DNA of 64,000 nt from Flavobacteriales bacterium (GCA_003150615.1 QALN01000011.1:85853-149852); one strand, 5' to 3'. Positions 8,428-18,403 are shown, counted from the first letter of the stretch. Numbers and translations are program-made. The notes: generated by a model not told the origin, from the sequence alone.

Positions 8428-9597
8428 ATGGATACAAACAGAAGGGATTTCCTTAAAAAAGCAGCATTGGTAACAGGTGCCGGGATACTGGCTACGGCGG
8501 CATCGCCCGCACTGGCTTCGGTGGTAAGCCCGTCGAAAGCCCCGGCCATAAAAAAAGGAGGAAGCAAAAAGATGAAACTCACATACAAACCGTTCGAGAC
8601 CAAATTCATACATGCTTTCGGCGTATCCGGTTCGACCCGCAGCTTCACTCCTCTGGTGCTGGTGCAGATAGAATACGACGGAATAATAGGCTATGGCGAA
8701 GCCGTAATGCCCCCTTATCTTGGCGAATCGCAGGCTTCAGTGCTCGAATTCCTCAAGAAAGTCAACCTCGAACAGTTCTCCAATCCTTTCGAACTTGACG
8801 ACATCCTCACATATGTGGATGGCATAGCTGCATATAACGCCGCAGCGAAGGCTTCGATAGACATAGCTCTCCACGATCTTGTGGGCAAGATGCTCGGCGC
8901 GAAATGGTGCGACATTTGGGGCTATACGGCATCAAAGGCCCCTTCAACTTCATATACCATAGGCATAGACACTCCTGAGGTCGTGCGCCAGAAAACACGC
9001 GAGGCCGCCCCGTACAGCATCATAAAGGTGAAACTCGGAGGCCCGGAGGATAAGAAACTCGTCGAGACCATACGTGAAATAGAGCCGACAAAGCCGCTTT
9101 GCGTGGACGCCAACCAGGGTTGGAAAGATAAAAGTTACGCTCTGGATATGATATACTGGTGCAAGGAAAACGGTTTCATATTCGTAGAACAGCCTATCGG
9201 CAAGTACAATCTCGACGACATGGCGTGGATAACCGAGCGCAGCCCGCTGCCTACCGTAGCCGACGAGTCGTGCCAGAGGCTTTCCGACGTTGCCAAACTC
9301 CAGGGTGCGTTCAGCGCGATAAACATAAAACTGATGAAATGTACCGGCCTTCGCGAGGCTCATAAAATGGTCGATCTGGCCCGTGCGCTCGGCATGAAGA
9401 TAATGCTCGGATGCATGAGCGGAGAGACTTCCGTGGCGATATCCGCGGCGGCCCAGCTTTCCCCGGCCATAGACTGGGCCGACTTGGATGGCAACCTGCT
9501 CATCAACAACGACCCGTTCGAGGGTATGAAGATAGTAAACGGCAAGATAACTTTGGCCGATTACCCCGGCGTAGGCGCTGTCCCCAGAAAAAAATAA
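8428..9597 (+). CDS. L-Ala-D/L-Glu (dipeptide) epimerase with Tat-type signal
   Basis: Enolase-superfamily enzyme that epimerises L-Ala-D-Glu from peptidoglycan to L-Ala-L-Glu. Its 389 residues start with a twin-arginine motif (NRRDFLKKAA) and a hydrophobic stretch to about residue 31, which suggests folded export to the periplasm or its membrane. Superfamily residues are visible: the KVKLGG lysine region, metal ligands in CVDANQGW, FVEQPIG and VADES, and the opposite-face lysine in INIKLMKC. It sits between a peptidase and a transglutaminase-like lipoprotein, fitting murein-peptide catabolism. Substrate is inferred from family and context. Confidence 0.9.
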   Translation: MDTNRRDFLKKAALVTGAGILATAASPALASVVSPSKAPAIKKGGSKKMKLTYKPFETKFIHAFGVSGSTRSFTPLVLVQIEYDGIIGYGEAVMPPYLGESQASVLEFLKKVNLEQFSNPFELDDILTYVDGIAAYNAAAKASIDIALHDLVGKMLGAKWCDIWGYTASKAPSTSYTIGIDTPEVVRQKTREAAPYSIIKVKLGGPEDKKLVETIREIEPTKPLCVDANQGWKDKSYALDMIYWCKENGFIFVEQPIGKYNLDDMAWITERSPLPTVADESCQRLSDVAKLQGAFSAINIKLMKCTGLREAHKMVDLARALGMKIMLGCMSGETSVAISAAAQLSPAIDWADLDGNLLINNDPFEGMKIVNGKITLADYPGVGAVPRKK

Positions 9598-9617
9598 CCC
9601 ATAACCCCGATACCGAT

Positions 9618-11045
9618 ATGAATAAATATGCAATAGCAATAGCGGCCCTCGGAGCTTTCGCAGCCTCGTGTTCTCCCGGAAAGACGCAGCTTACACCTTC
9701 GCAGGCGGTTGACGCCCAAACGGCGGCAGGCAATTATGCCCGTGCGGAATCCATGCTCGACTCCCTTATTGCCGATGCCGGCGATGATTTTACAAAGGCT
9801 TATGTCTTTATCCATAAAAAGGATTCGCTGTACAAACTCCGCAGCGATTTCCGCCGTACAAAGGATGAGGTCGTATCTTACGTCGAACGTTACTATGGCG
9901 ACAGCTCTCTTGTCAAGGTAAAGCAATGGATAGAGAACGGCGTGCTCGAATACCGGGTTATAGACGGTGACACTCTCTTTTTCCGCAATGCTGCGCCTAA
10001 CGTGTTCCGAGTGGACAAAGAAGCCATAGCTCGCGCTTATGCAGGCAATGACGGCGGCCGCGCACAGGATTCGGTACTCAATGTAAATCTTCCGGCCATA
10101 CTGTCCGCTCCTAGCGGGCAGATAGCCGACCCTAAGACCATGAAAGTACGCCACCGCATAACCGTCAAGGCCGATGTTGTCCCTGCCGGAGACACCCTGC
10201 GCGTGTGGATACCCATACCGCGTTCCGATGTGCCGCGTCAGACCGATATAGAAATTCTTGCCACATCGGATTCGGCTATCGTGTCTCCTCTCGAATACTG
10301 CCACCATAGTGCATATATGGAAAAAGTGGCCGAAGCCGGAAAACCGACGGAATTTTTCGTGGAATACAAATACACGTCATGGGGGCAGCATTTCGATCTC
10401 GAAGGTGTGGAGATAGCTCCTTACGATACCACGTCGGCGCTTTATAAGGAATATACCGCCGTGCGTGCGCCGCACCTGCTCCAGAGCGAATATATGTGCG
10501 TATTGGCCAAAGAGATAGTCGGCAACGAGACAAATCCGTATATGAAAGTCAGAAAGATATTCGACTATGTTAAACAATATCCCTGGGCATCGGCGCTTAA
10601 TTATTCGCTCATAAAGGACATACCGCAGTACGTGGTAGACAACAAGAAAGGCGACTGCGGCCAGGTGGCATTGCTCCTGATAAATCTTGCCCGCGCATCA
10701 GGCGTGCCTGCGCGTTGGCAGAGCGGTCTTATGATGCACCCCAAATCGTTTAACATGCATGATTGGGCCGAGGTATACTACGAAGGTATAGGCTGGGTTC
10801 CGGTGGATGTTTCGTTTGGCCGCAATAAGGTTCTTACCAACAAGGGCGGGGCGCAGTTCTTCGACAGCGGGATAGACTCGTGGCGTATGATAGCCAACAA
10901 CGGTTATACATGCGGTTTTTATCCGGCTAAAAAATACCCCTCGAGCGATACCGTGGATTTCCAGGCCGGTGAGGTGGAAACGTCCGATGGCAACCTTTTC
11001 TACGACAAATGGTCGTGGAACGTGGACATAGATTATATGAACTGA
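9618..11045 (+). CDS. Transglutaminase-like lipoprotein
   Basis: The ATG at 9618 gives 475 residues beginning with a lipoprotein signal (ALGAFAASCSPG, lipid-modified Cys about residue 18). A transglutaminase-like thiol-protease fold occupies the second half, with Cys in KGDCGQVALL, His in HDWAEVYY and Asp in WVPVDVSFG. The N-terminal half holds a helical region and a beta domain with no catalytic motif. The gene is the third of the operon, 20 bases after the epimerase, so it probably processes cell-wall peptides rather than cross-linking proteins. The exact reaction is unknown. Confidence 0.85.
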   Translation: MNKYAIAIAALGAFAASCSPGKTQLTPSQAVDAQTAAGNYARAESMLDSLIADAGDDFTKAYVFIHKKDSLYKLRSDFRRTKDEVVSYVERYYGDSSLVKVKQWIENGVLEYRVIDGDTLFFRNAAPNVFRVDKEAIARAYAGNDGGRAQDSVLNVNLPAILSAPSGQIADPKTMKVRHRITVKADVVPAGDTLRVWIPIPRSDVPRQTDIEILATSDSAIVSPLEYCHHSAYMEKVAEAGKPTEFFVEYKYTSWGQHFDLEGVEIAPYDTTSALYKEYTAVRAPHLLQSEYMCVLAKEIVGNETNPYMKVRKIFDYVKQYPWASALNYSLIKDIPQYVVDNKKGDCGQVALLLINLARASGVPARWQSGLMMHPKSFNMHDWAEVYYEGIGWVPVDVSFGRNKVLTNKGGAQFFDSGIDSWRMIANNGYTCGFYPAKKYPSSDTVDFQAGEVETSDGNLFYDKWSWNVDIDYMN

Positions 11046-11105
11046 ACGCGATAATTGCGGGAAAAATACATAGACAAAAGGATATACAACAATTTAAAAG
11101 AAAAA

Positions 11106-12719
11106 ATGGCTGAATTTAAGTACCAGACACCAAAGCCGCTGGGCGAAGATACTACCGAGTACCGCCTTGTGACGAAAGATTATGTTGAAGTAAAGGAATG
11201 TGACGGCCGCCGGATTCTCAAAGTCGCCCCTGAAGGGCTGGAGCTTTTGGCAAAAGAGGCCATTGCGGATGTTTCGTTCTATCTGCGTCCTTCGCATCTT
11301 AAAAAACTGGCATCGATATTGGACGATCCGGAAGCTTCGGACAACGACAAGTTCGTAGCCTATACCATGCTGCGCAACCAGGTAGTGGCCGCCAAGGGCC
11401 AGTTGCCTACATGCCAGGACACGGGAACGGCTATAGTAATGGCTAAGAAGGGCGAGGATGTGTACACCGGAGTCGACGATGCCGAGTGGCTATCCAAAGG
11501 TATTTTCCAAACGTATGCCGAGCGTAACCTGCGCTATTCCCAGGTCGTGCCTTACACCATGCTCGAAGAAAAGAACACGGGAACCAACCTGCCGGCACAG
11601 ATAGATGTTTACTCCAAACCCGGCGACCATTACGACTTCCTGTTCGTGACCAAGGGCGGAGGCTCGGCCAACAAAACCTATCTTTTCCAGGAAACCAAGG
11701 CGCTTCTGACCGAAGCTAATCTTGAAAAATTCCTCCGCGACAAAATAAAGACTCTCGGCACGGCGGCATGTCCTCCGTACCATCTTGCTATCGTCATAGG
11801 CGGAACTTCGGCCGAGACAAACCTCAAAACAGTCAAAGAGGCTTCGACCGGTTATCTGGACAACCTGCCCACCAGCGGCAACGACGGCGGACAGGCTTTC
11901 CGCGATCTGGAATGGGAAGCAAAAGCGCTGAAAATATGCCAGGAATACGGACTTGGAGCGCAGTTCGGCGGCAAGTATTACGTACACGACGTACGCGTTA
12001 TCCGCATGCCGCGACATGCCGCTTCGTGCCCCGTGGGAATAGGCGTGAGCTGTTCGGCGGACCGTAACATAAAGGCTAAGATAACGTCCGACGGTATTTT
12101 CCTTGAAAAACTGGAAAAGAATCCTGAAAAATACCTTCCTGCTCAGGAACCCGACCTTGCTCCGGCAGTCGAAATAGATCTAGACCGTCCGATGAAGGAA
12201 GTACTCGCTGAACTGACGAAATATCCTATCAAAACACGCCTGAGCCTGACCGGTACGCTGATCGTTGCGCGTGACATAGCTCATGCCCGTATCAAAGCCA
12301 TGCTCGACGCAGGCAAACCTATGCCGGAATATTTCAAAAACCATCCGGTGTACTACGCAGGGCCTGCCAAAACACCGTCCGGAATGCCTTCCGGCAGCTT
12401 CGGTCCTACCACCGCCGGACGTATGGACCCGTACGTGGACGAATTCCAGAAACACGGAGGTTCTATGATCATGGTTGCCAAGGGCAACCGTTCGCCTATG
12501 GTGCGTGAGGCGTGCAAAGCCAACGGCGGTTTCTATCTCGGTTCGATAGGTGGTCCCGCCGCGATATTGGCAGCCGAGAATATAAAATCGGTCGAAGTTG
12601 TCGATTTCGAGGAACTGGGAATGGAGGCCGTACGCAAGATACGTGTCGAAAATTTCCCCGCATTCATTATCTGCGACGACAAAGGCAACGACTTCTTTGA
12701 ACAGTTGTGCAGTCATTGA
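11106..12719 (+). CDS. Class I fumarate hydratase (4Fe-4S)
   Basis: Iron-sulfur fumarase interconverting fumarate and malate, which in an anaerobe feeds the reductive branch to succinate. Its 537 residues match one-chain class I enzymes of FumA/FumB type. Candidate cluster cysteines are in [10 protein letters not shown] and in the pair [16 protein letters not shown]. The C-terminal beta domain is present ([15 protein letters not shown], then [16 protein letters not shown]). The ATG at 11106 is preferred over an upstream in-frame codon because it starts the conserved MAEFKYQTP. It lies 60 bases after the lipoprotein gene and ends at a terminator. Confidence 0.94.
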   Translation: MAEFKYQTPKPLGEDTTEYRLVTKDYVEVKECDGRRILKVAPEGLELLAKEAIADVSFYLRPSHLKKLASILDDPEASDNDKFVAYTMLRNQVVAAKGQLPTCQDTGTAIVMAKKGEDVYTGVDDAEWLSKGIFQTYAERNLRYSQVVPYTMLEEKNTGTNLPAQIDVYSKPGDHYDFLFVTKGGGSANKTYLFQETKALLTEANLEKFLRDKIKTLGTAACPPYHLAIVIGGTSAETNLKTVKEASTGYLDNLPTSGNDGGQAFRDLEWEAKALKICQEYGLGAQFGGKYYVHDVRVIRMPRHAASCPVGIGVSCSADRNIKAKITSDGIFLEKLEKNPEKYLPAQEPDLAPAVEIDLDRPMKEVLAELTKYPIKTRLSLTGTLIVARDIAHARIKAMLDAGKPMPEYFKNHPVYYAGPAKTPSGMPSGSFGPTTAGRMDPYVDEFQKHGGSMIMVAKGNRSPMVREACKANGGFYLGSIGGPAAILAAENIKSVEVVDFEELGMEAVRKIRVENFPAFIICDDKGNDFFEQLCSH

Positions 12720-12753
12720 GATAATGTTGCTCCGAGTTACATCGTAAAAACAA

Positions 12754-12790
12754 AAACAGCCTTGCGGTAAAACGGCAAGGCTGTTTTATT
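12754..12790 (+). terminator. Intrinsic terminator after fumarase
   Basis: A 12-base stem beginning AAACAGCCTTGC, closing with GCAAGGCTGTTT and a short T-rich tail, 35 bases after the stop codon. Confidence 0.75.
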
Positions 12791-13256
12791 TGATTGTCAG
12801 GTTACGTTGTAAAAATGTGTTTTAATGGAGGTAGATGCCTTTTTTTGATGTTTAAGTTCTTGTTCCGGAACCTTTCAGAACGGGGGGGGTGATTTTATGT
12901 TGTAATTGCTTTTTCAGGACATATAATTGCGGGAACCATATGCTTAAGTTGACTGATTAATGTAGTTTGTCAGCGGTAGGAATGGAAGCGTATATATTAT
13001 ACCCCGTTTGATGTTTATTTCTGTTTATAATGTACCGCCAGGTCAAAAAAACGGTATAAAAATTGCTGTGTAGTTAAATGTATAAATCCCATGTTTTTTT
13101 AACTCTGGTGTGAGTGTTGTTCAGGTCGTATATGTAAGAATGAACGTTAATTGTATTTTTTTTATATTAAATAGTGTCTTTTGTAGGATAAATATTTCAC
13201 AAGTTAATTTCTAATAGGATATATTTGTTGCATACCAACTATGAAACCCTATTGAA
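12791..13256. other. AT-rich intergenic region
   Basis: About 465 bases with no gene I can support on either strand. Contents: a tract of eight G (12882-12889), a short GTTCCGGAAC palindrome nearby, and a -7 box at 13220-13227 for the gene starting at 13257. The rest is unexplained. Confidence 0.5.
13220..13227 (+). promoter_or_regulatory. -7 box (TATATTTG)
   Basis: Exact TAnnTTTG match 29 bases upstream of the ATG at 13257; no -33 TTG at the usual distance. Confidence 0.45.
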
Positions 13257-14186
13257 ATGAAAACAAGACTTTTATTGATTCCCGTATTTTTTGTGTGGTA
13301 TTGCTGCTGTGCGGTTTCGCAGGACATAAACAGCGCGCTCAAATTGGAAACAAAGCGAAATGCCGATGAATCGGTGAATATTCTGGCAAGAACATATTCT
13401 CCGGGTACGTTCGGCATAGTGATGGAATTCACCGGCCTTACGAACACAAGCCATCCGCGGTGGTCTTATGCTTCCGTCAGAGGTTCTGGAACCGTAGCCA
13501 CATTGAGACCGCTGAGTTCCGAACAGGGAGTCGGGTACAGTTATGTATATACTTATAACAGAGGACGCGCCAATCCCAGACATTCCGCTTCGGTAACGTA
13601 CAGGCTTCCTTTTTCGGCAGGTAAAACATGCCTTTGCAATACCCTTCCCTACCTGTGGGAAGACATTAGGGACAGACCGGAGGAATGGCATCCCTGGATG
13701 TTCCATATGGAAAAAGGCGATACGGTATTTGCAATGCGCAAAGGCCGTGTGGTCGATATACACGACGGAGAAGATCCTGTATCCGATTCAGCAGTGGTGT
13801 CGTATTCGTCGCACAGCAACAAAATGATAATAGAACATGAAGACGGTACGCTGGCTTATTATAATGTCTTGGAAAAAAACAGTTTTATGGTAAAAGTCGG
13901 GGATATTGTTTATCCTGACACGCCATTGGCATTAGCCGGTTCTTTCGACAAAATCTATTATCAGGTACGTGTTAACGTTCGCATGCTTCGCGTGGATTTC
14001 GGTAAAATGAGTGATAGCGGGGATTTGTCGGATGCATTGTATTACAGTGATATAAATCCTGTATTCATGACCGAAAAAGGCCCTGCCGCACTTATTCCGA
14101 AGGAAAGTTACAAGTCTGTCGTAACCGTAGATATCGTCGAAGCCGAAATGACAAAAAAAGAAATTAAAAAACGGGCAGGCATGTGA
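13257..14186 (+). CDS. Exported M23-like protein lacking catalytic residues
   Basis: 309 residues with a signal peptide (MKTRLLLIPVFFVWYCCCAV, cleavage near VSQ). The middle has the beta pattern of a LytM/M23 domain: KGDTVFAMRKGRVVDI, then IIEHEDGTLAYYNVL and VKVGDIVYPDTPLALAGS. However, the zinc ligands are gone: no HxxxD precedes the first strand, the loop His after YYN is missing, and the HxH position reads YYQVRV. It is therefore probably a non-enzymatic regulator or peptidoglycan-binding relative, like activator LytM proteins. A terminator follows. Function beyond this is unknown. Confidence 0.75.
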   Translation: MKTRLLLIPVFFVWYCCCAVSQDINSALKLETKRNADESVNILARTYSPGTFGIVMEFTGLTNTSHPRWSYASVRGSGTVATLRPLSSEQGVGYSYVYTYNRGRANPRHSASVTYRLPFSAGKTCLCNTLPYLWEDIRDRPEEWHPWMFHMEKGDTVFAMRKGRVVDIHDGEDPVSDSAVVSYSSHSNKMIIEHEDGTLAYYNVLEKNSFMVKVGDIVYPDTPLALAGSFDKIYYQVRVNVRMLRVDFGKMSDSGDLSDALYYSDINPVFMTEKGPAALIPKESYKSVVTVDIVEAEMTKKEIKKRAGM

Positions 14187-14214
14187 TGTCACATAGGCCG
14201 AAATTATCGACTGT

Positions 14215-14247
14215 AAAAAAAGCCGCCTTTTAAAGGCGGCTTTTTTT
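14215..14247. terminator. Bidirectional terminator
   Basis: Seven A, a GCCGCCTTT/AAAGGCGGC stem and seven T, between converging genes; usable in both directions. Confidence 0.85.
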
Positions 14248-14267
14248 GTTGCAGTAAAAAGTTCGGT

Positions 14268-14807
14268 TCAGAACGAATAGCCTATCTTAAAACCTATGGA
14301 GTTGGCTTTGTCGGTAAAACGGTAGCCGGCAATTCCATATTCGTATTTCTGAGAGTTGTAACATATGCTCAGGTTTACGGATTTTCTTTCAGCCACGCTG
14401 ATGCTGGCGCCTATTGCAGGAGTGATGAGAAATCCTTTCATTTTTATATATTCGCTGCCTTCGCTTTCATCTTTCAGGCTTACGGAATAACCGCAGTCCA
14501 GTGAGGCGAAAAGGCTGGCTTTATCCGATACGGGTAGGTATCCTTTGACGTTGGCGAAAACGGGCAGTGAGACAAATGAATAACCGTTTTTGAAATAGTA
14601 ATCCAATCCGATTCCTAAACCGGCCGACAGGTAGCGGTTAAATCGCCATCCGTTTATCATGCTCACACCTGCATGGTCTATTTTGCTATCTCCCGTGCCG
14701 AAAGCATACCCAGCCTGTATTTCTCCCTGATATTTTGTTTGTTTTTCCTGCGCATGGCATACTGTACAGAGCAGGATGAAAGCGGAAAGTAAAATAGCTT
14801 TTTTCAT
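14268..14807 (-). CDS. Small outer-membrane beta-barrel protein
   Basis: The start is at 14807 because MKKAILLSAFILLCTVCHAQ is a signal peptide; the open frame extends further upstream without support. The mature part (about 160 residues) alternates hydrophobic and polar residues in eight or so strands with aromatic girdle residues and ends in the strand SIGFKIGYSF, whose terminal Phe is typical of BamA substrates. It resembles the porin-like small barrels common in Bacteroidetes. No ligand can be assigned. Confidence 0.75.
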   Translation of the reverse strand: MKKAILLSAFILLCTVCHAQEKQTKYQGEIQAGYAFGTGDSKIDHAGVSMINGWRFNRYLSAGLGIGLDYYFKNGYSFVSLPVFANVKGYLPVSDKASLFASLDCGYSVSLKDESEGSEYIKMKGFLITPAIGASISVAERKSVNLSICYNSQKYEYGIAGYRFTDKANSIGFKIGYSF

Positions 14808-14982
14808 TTTTTTTGTTGCGATAAGATTTGAAAGGGTGTTAATGATTGCTGTTATTTTATTTACGGTGACAAATTTTGCGGTTTTTCCCGGAAATTCGTG
14901 TTTATTAAAAATTACTTCCGTTGTTCCGGTGAGCGATGTGTTTGGCGGCGGTTCCACGTGGGGCAACTGTTATGTAAATAAA

Positions 14983-15012
14983 AACTCCGGGGCGTAAACG
15001 CCCCGGAGTTGT
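14983..15012 (-). terminator. Terminator hairpin downstream of tadA
   Basis: A 12-base stem AACTCCGGGGCG/CGCCCCGGAGTT around TAAA, 25 bases after the tadA stop. On the minus strand it is followed by a T-rich stretch. Confidence 0.75.
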
Positions 15013-15034
15013 CTGTTTATAGACGGGAAGTCCG

Positions 15035-15478
15035 TTATCTGAGTTTCTTAAAAAAGTCGTCCAGTAAAGTCCGGCATTCGTTTTCCAGTACACCGGAGCG
15101 GACTTCTGTCCTAGGGTGCAGTGAAGCGCCCATCGAGCGATAGCCCCTTTTCGGATCGGATGCTCCGAACACGAGCCTCGGCAACTGCGCCCAGTACATG
15201 GCTCCGGCACACATCTGGCATGGTTCGAGCGTTACGTAAAGCGTACATCCTGCCAGATATTTGCCGCCTATCGACTGCGCTGCCGATGTTATGGCCTGCA
15301 TTTCGGCATGGGCCGTCACATCGTTGAGGGTCTCGGTCATGTTGTGTCCGCGCGCAATGATACGTCCTCCGCCGGTTATAACTACCCCTACGGGTATTTC
15401 ACCCCGCTCGGAAGCCATCTGAGCCTGTGCTAAGGCCTGACGCATGAAATATTCGTCGCTGCCGTATTCTTCGGTCAT
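15035..15478 (-). CDS. tadA: tRNA-specific adenosine deaminase
   Basis: Zinc enzyme converting adenosine 34 to inosine in tRNA-Arg(ACG). The ATG at 15478 gives 147 residues, the usual length; a longer frame upstream overlaps rnr and is not supported. Zinc and catalytic residues are in TAHAEMQAI (HAE) and LEPCQMCAGAM (PCxxC). Its distal position 19 bases after rnr indicates co-transcription. Guanine deaminase is the main alternative in this fold, but length and the DPKRGYRSMG region favour TadA. Confidence 0.92.
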   Translation of the reverse strand: MTEEYGSDEYFMRQALAQAQMASERGEIPVGVVITGGGRIIARGHNMTETLNDVTAHAEMQAITSAAQSIGGKYLAGCTLYVTLEPCQMCAGAMYWAQLPRLVFGASDPKRGYRSMGASLHPRTEVRSGVLENECRTLLDDFFKKLR

Positions 15479-15497
15479 GTGGGTGGGCTGGTGTGTG

Positions 15498-17759
15498 TTA
15501 TTTTTCGTCGGCCACGCGTATGAATTCAAAATCCAGCTGTTTGCGCTCCAAATCAGCATTTTTCACTCTTACTACGACTTCGTCGCCAAGTTGGAGCACA
15601 TTATGGCTGTTTTCGCCTACCAGCGCGAAATTCTTGGCGTCGAACGAGTAATAGTCGTCGCGTATGTCGCGTATCCTCACCAGACCCTCGCATTTATTGT
15701 CGATAAGCTCCACGTATATGCCCCATTCGGTGACTCCGGAAATAACTCCTTTGAACTCCTGGTCGGCATGCTTTGCCATGTATTTGACTTGCATGTATTT
15801 GACTGAGTCGCGTTCGGCATCGGCGGCCACACGTTCCCTTTGCGAAGCGTATTTGCATTTTTCTTCGTACAGGTCGCGGTCGGCACTCTTGCCTTTGTTC
15901 AGATAATGCTGGAGCAGGCGGTGTACCATAACGTCCGGGTATCGGCGTATCGGCGATGTGAAGTGCGTGTAAAAATCGAAAGCCAGTCCGTAGTGGCCGA
16001 TGTTTTCTGTGGAGTACTCGGCTTTGGCCATCGATCGCATGGCGAGCGTTTCCATCATGTTGCCTTCTTTCTTGCCGTGGCTTTCGGTAAGGAGCTTGTT
16101 GAGCGATTTGGCTATCGATGCGCGGTCTTTGGTGGCCACTTTATAGCCGAACTGTTTTGCAACGCCTGAGAGAGCCATCAGCTTGTCGGGGTTCGGGTCG
16201 TCGTGCACTCGGTAAACGAATGTCGGAGCCTGGCCTTTGTAGTGTTCGTCTTTGCGGAGTTCCTGCCCTACGAAAGTGGCCACGCGGCGGTTTGCCAGCA
16301 GCATGAATTCTTCTATAAGTTTGTTGGAGTCTTTCGATTCTTTGAAAAACACTCCGACTGGTTCGTTGTCCTTGTCGAGATTGAATTTCACTTCCAGCTT
16401 GTCGAACGATATGGCTCCGTCCTTCAGGCGGCGCGAACGCAGTTTTTTAGCCATAGCGTCCAAAGCGAGTATCTCGTCCTTCAGGGGACCGTCGCCGCCT
16501 TCTATCACGGCCTGCGCTTCTTCGTACGTGAAGCGTTTGTTGGAGCGGGTGACAGTGCGGCCGAACCATTCGTCGAGTACGCGTGCTTCCTTGTCCATTT
16601 CAAACACAGCCGAGAATGTCAGCTTATCCTCGTCAGGACGCAGGGAACATACGTTGTTGCTCAGTATTTCGGGCAGCATGGGAACGACGCGGTCCACAAG
16701 GTACACCGAAGTGCCGCGGTCGTAAGCCTCGCCGTCGAGGTCCGTACCTTCTTTCACGTAATGCGAAACGTCGGCGATATGTACTCCTACCTGGTAGTTG
16801 CCGTTTTCCAGAAGGTCTATCGACAGCGCGTCGTCGAAGTCCTTGGCATCCGCCGGGTCTATCGTAAATGTGGTGGCTGCACGCATATCGCGCCGCCTTC
16901 CTATTTCCTCTTCGCTTATTTCGAGCGGCAGAGAAGCCGCTTCCTTTTCAATTTCATCGGTAAATTTGTACGGCAGACCGTATTCGGCCAGTATCGAGTG
17001 TATCTCCACGTCGTGTTCGCCGGGACGTCCCAGAACGTCCGTGATACGCCCTACGGGATTGGCTACTTTGTCCGGCCATTCCGCTATTTCGACAACTACC
17101 TTGTCGCCGTCTTTCACATCGCCTAGGCTTTCTTTGGGAATGTAAAAATTGATGTTTATGCGGTTGTTGTCCGGGATCACGAACCCGAAATGCTGCGACA
17201 GTTCCAGACGTCCTACGAATTGTGTCTTGGCGCGGGATATTATCTCCACCACTTCGCCTTCGGGGCGGCGGCCAGGCTTGCGCCGGAACACGTACACCCG
17301 TACCTTGTCCCCGTGCAGCCCTTTGGCTACGGCGTTTGAAGGTATGTATATGTCGTCCTTGTATTTTTCCTTATCGTCGGGTACCAGATATGCCGCACCG
17401 GAGGACATGAAGTCCAGTTTTCCGGTTATGTACTGCGAATGGGCGGCCGCTTTGTAACGTCCAGTTTCCGGTTCTTCAAGTTGTCCGGCCGCAGTGAGGT
17501 TTTCCAGCGCTTGCTGGACTTTGTTCTGTGTACGGTTGTCGTCGCCCTCCAGGCGCGAGGCTACTTGTTTGCAGTTATATACTGCCGTCGGATTCTTGTG
17601 AAATACTCCCAGTACCGATATCTCGAAAGGACTTAACGTGTTATGGTCGTTGCCGTAAACTGTCCCGGATTCTTTTTTCTTTTTATTGTCGCGTTTCCCG
17701 TGCGATTTTTTGTCTTTTTTAAAAAAAGCCTGTTTGCTTTCCTGTCGTTTCTTTCTCAT
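15498..17759 (-). CDS. rnr: Ribonuclease R
   Basis: Processive 3'-to-5' exoribonuclease that degrades structured RNA. It has 753 residues. A Lys/Arg-rich N-terminal tail (about 1-30) is followed by a winged-helix segment (LSPFEISVLGVF onwards), cold-shock domains, the RNB catalytic domain with DPADAKDFDDALSID near residues 300-315, and a C-terminal S1 domain (EFKGVISGVTEWGIYVEL). All four acidic metal ligands of the RNB motif are intact. The gene is the middle one of rpiB-rnr-tadA. Confidence 0.95.
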   Translation of the reverse strand: MRKKRQESKQAFFKKDKKSHGKRDNKKKKESGTVYGNDHNTLSPFEISVLGVFHKNPTAVYNCKQVASRLEGDDNRTQNKVQQALENLTAAGQLEEPETGRYKAAAHSQYITGKLDFMSSGAAYLVPDDKEKYKDDIYIPSNAVAKGLHGDKVRVYVFRRKPGRRPEGEVVEIISRAKTQFVGRLELSQHFGFVIPDNNRININFYIPKESLGDVKDGDKVVVEIAEWPDKVANPVGRITDVLGRPGEHDVEIHSILAEYGLPYKFTDEIEKEAASLPLEISEEEIGRRRDMRAATTFTIDPADAKDFDDALSIDLLENGNYQVGVHIADVSHYVKEGTDLDGEAYDRGTSVYLVDRVVPMLPEILSNNVCSLRPDEDKLTFSAVFEMDKEARVLDEWFGRTVTRSNKRFTYEEAQAVIEGGDGPLKDEILALDAMAKKLRSRRLKDGAISFDKLEVKFNLDKDNEPVGVFFKESKDSNKLIEEFMLLANRRVATFVGQELRKDEHYKGQAPTFVYRVHDDPNPDKLMALSGVAKQFGYKVATKDRASIAKSLNKLLTESHGKKEGNMMETLAMRSMAKAEYSTENIGHYGLAFDFYTHFTSPIRRYPDVMVHRLLQHYLNKGKSADRDLYEEKCKYASQRERVAADAERDSVKYMQVKYMAKHADQEFKGVISGVTEWGIYVELIDNKCEGLVRIRDIRDDYYSFDAKNFALVGENSHNVLQLGDEVVVRVKNADLERKQLDFEFIRVADEK

Positions 17760-17817
17760 GTTTCTCTTTACTTTCGTTTTGTTTTCCCTGCCTTTCGGGT
17801 AAGTGCGCAGGAGTTGT

Positions 17818-18252
17818 TTACTTGCAGGCTGGTATCTTGTCTATGCGCCTCTGGTGCCTTCCGCCTTCGAACGGTTCGGAAAGGAAAATGTCCACCATTT
17901 CCAACGCCGTTTCCGGCGATACGAAGCGCGCCGGGATATCCAGCACGTTGGCGTCGTTGTGCGCGCGTGCCAGACGGGCTATCTCCGGCATCCAGCACAA
18001 TGCGGCCCGTATGCCCTGGTGTTTGTTTGCCGTCATGCCAGCTCCGTTTCCGCTTCCGCACAGTATTATACCCATGTCGGCATCTCCTTTTTCAACCGCA
18101 TCGGCCACCGGGTGTATGTAGTCCGGGTAGTCCACGCTTTCGGTTGTCTGCGGCCCGAAGTCCTGCGTTTCGATACCTTTGTTTTTGAGGTGTTCCACTA
18201 TCGCTTTTTTATATTCGACCCCTGCGTGGTCGCTTCCGAGAGCAATTTTCAT
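17818..18252 (-). CDS. rpiB: Ribose-5-phosphate isomerase B
   Basis: Interconverts ribose 5-phosphate and ribulose 5-phosphate in the pentose phosphate pathway. The start at 18252 (MKIALGSDHAGVEYKK) gives 144 residues, normal for RpiB; the longer frame upstream is not conserved-looking. Active-site features are GSDHAG, the Cys in ILCGSGNGAGMTANK, and HNDANVLDIPARFVS. It is the first gene of the operon with rnr (58-base gap). Confidence 0.95.
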   Translation of the reverse strand: MKIALGSDHAGVEYKKAIVEHLKNKGIETQDFGPQTTESVDYPDYIHPVADAVEKGDADMGIILCGSGNGAGMTANKHQGIRAALCWMPEIARLARAHNDANVLDIPARFVSPETALEMVDIFLSEPFEGGRHQRRIDKIPACK

Positions 18253-18403
18253 ATCCGTAATATGTTTATTGAAGTTAACCTTAAAAATCATTGTGCCTTA
18301 CAAAGGTAGTTTTATTTTCCGACACTTCGTTTCTTTAGGACGCCAAAAGGTGTGGACTGCCCAAAAAAAAGGGACGCCGGCATTCGGGAACGGAATAATT
18401 GTA

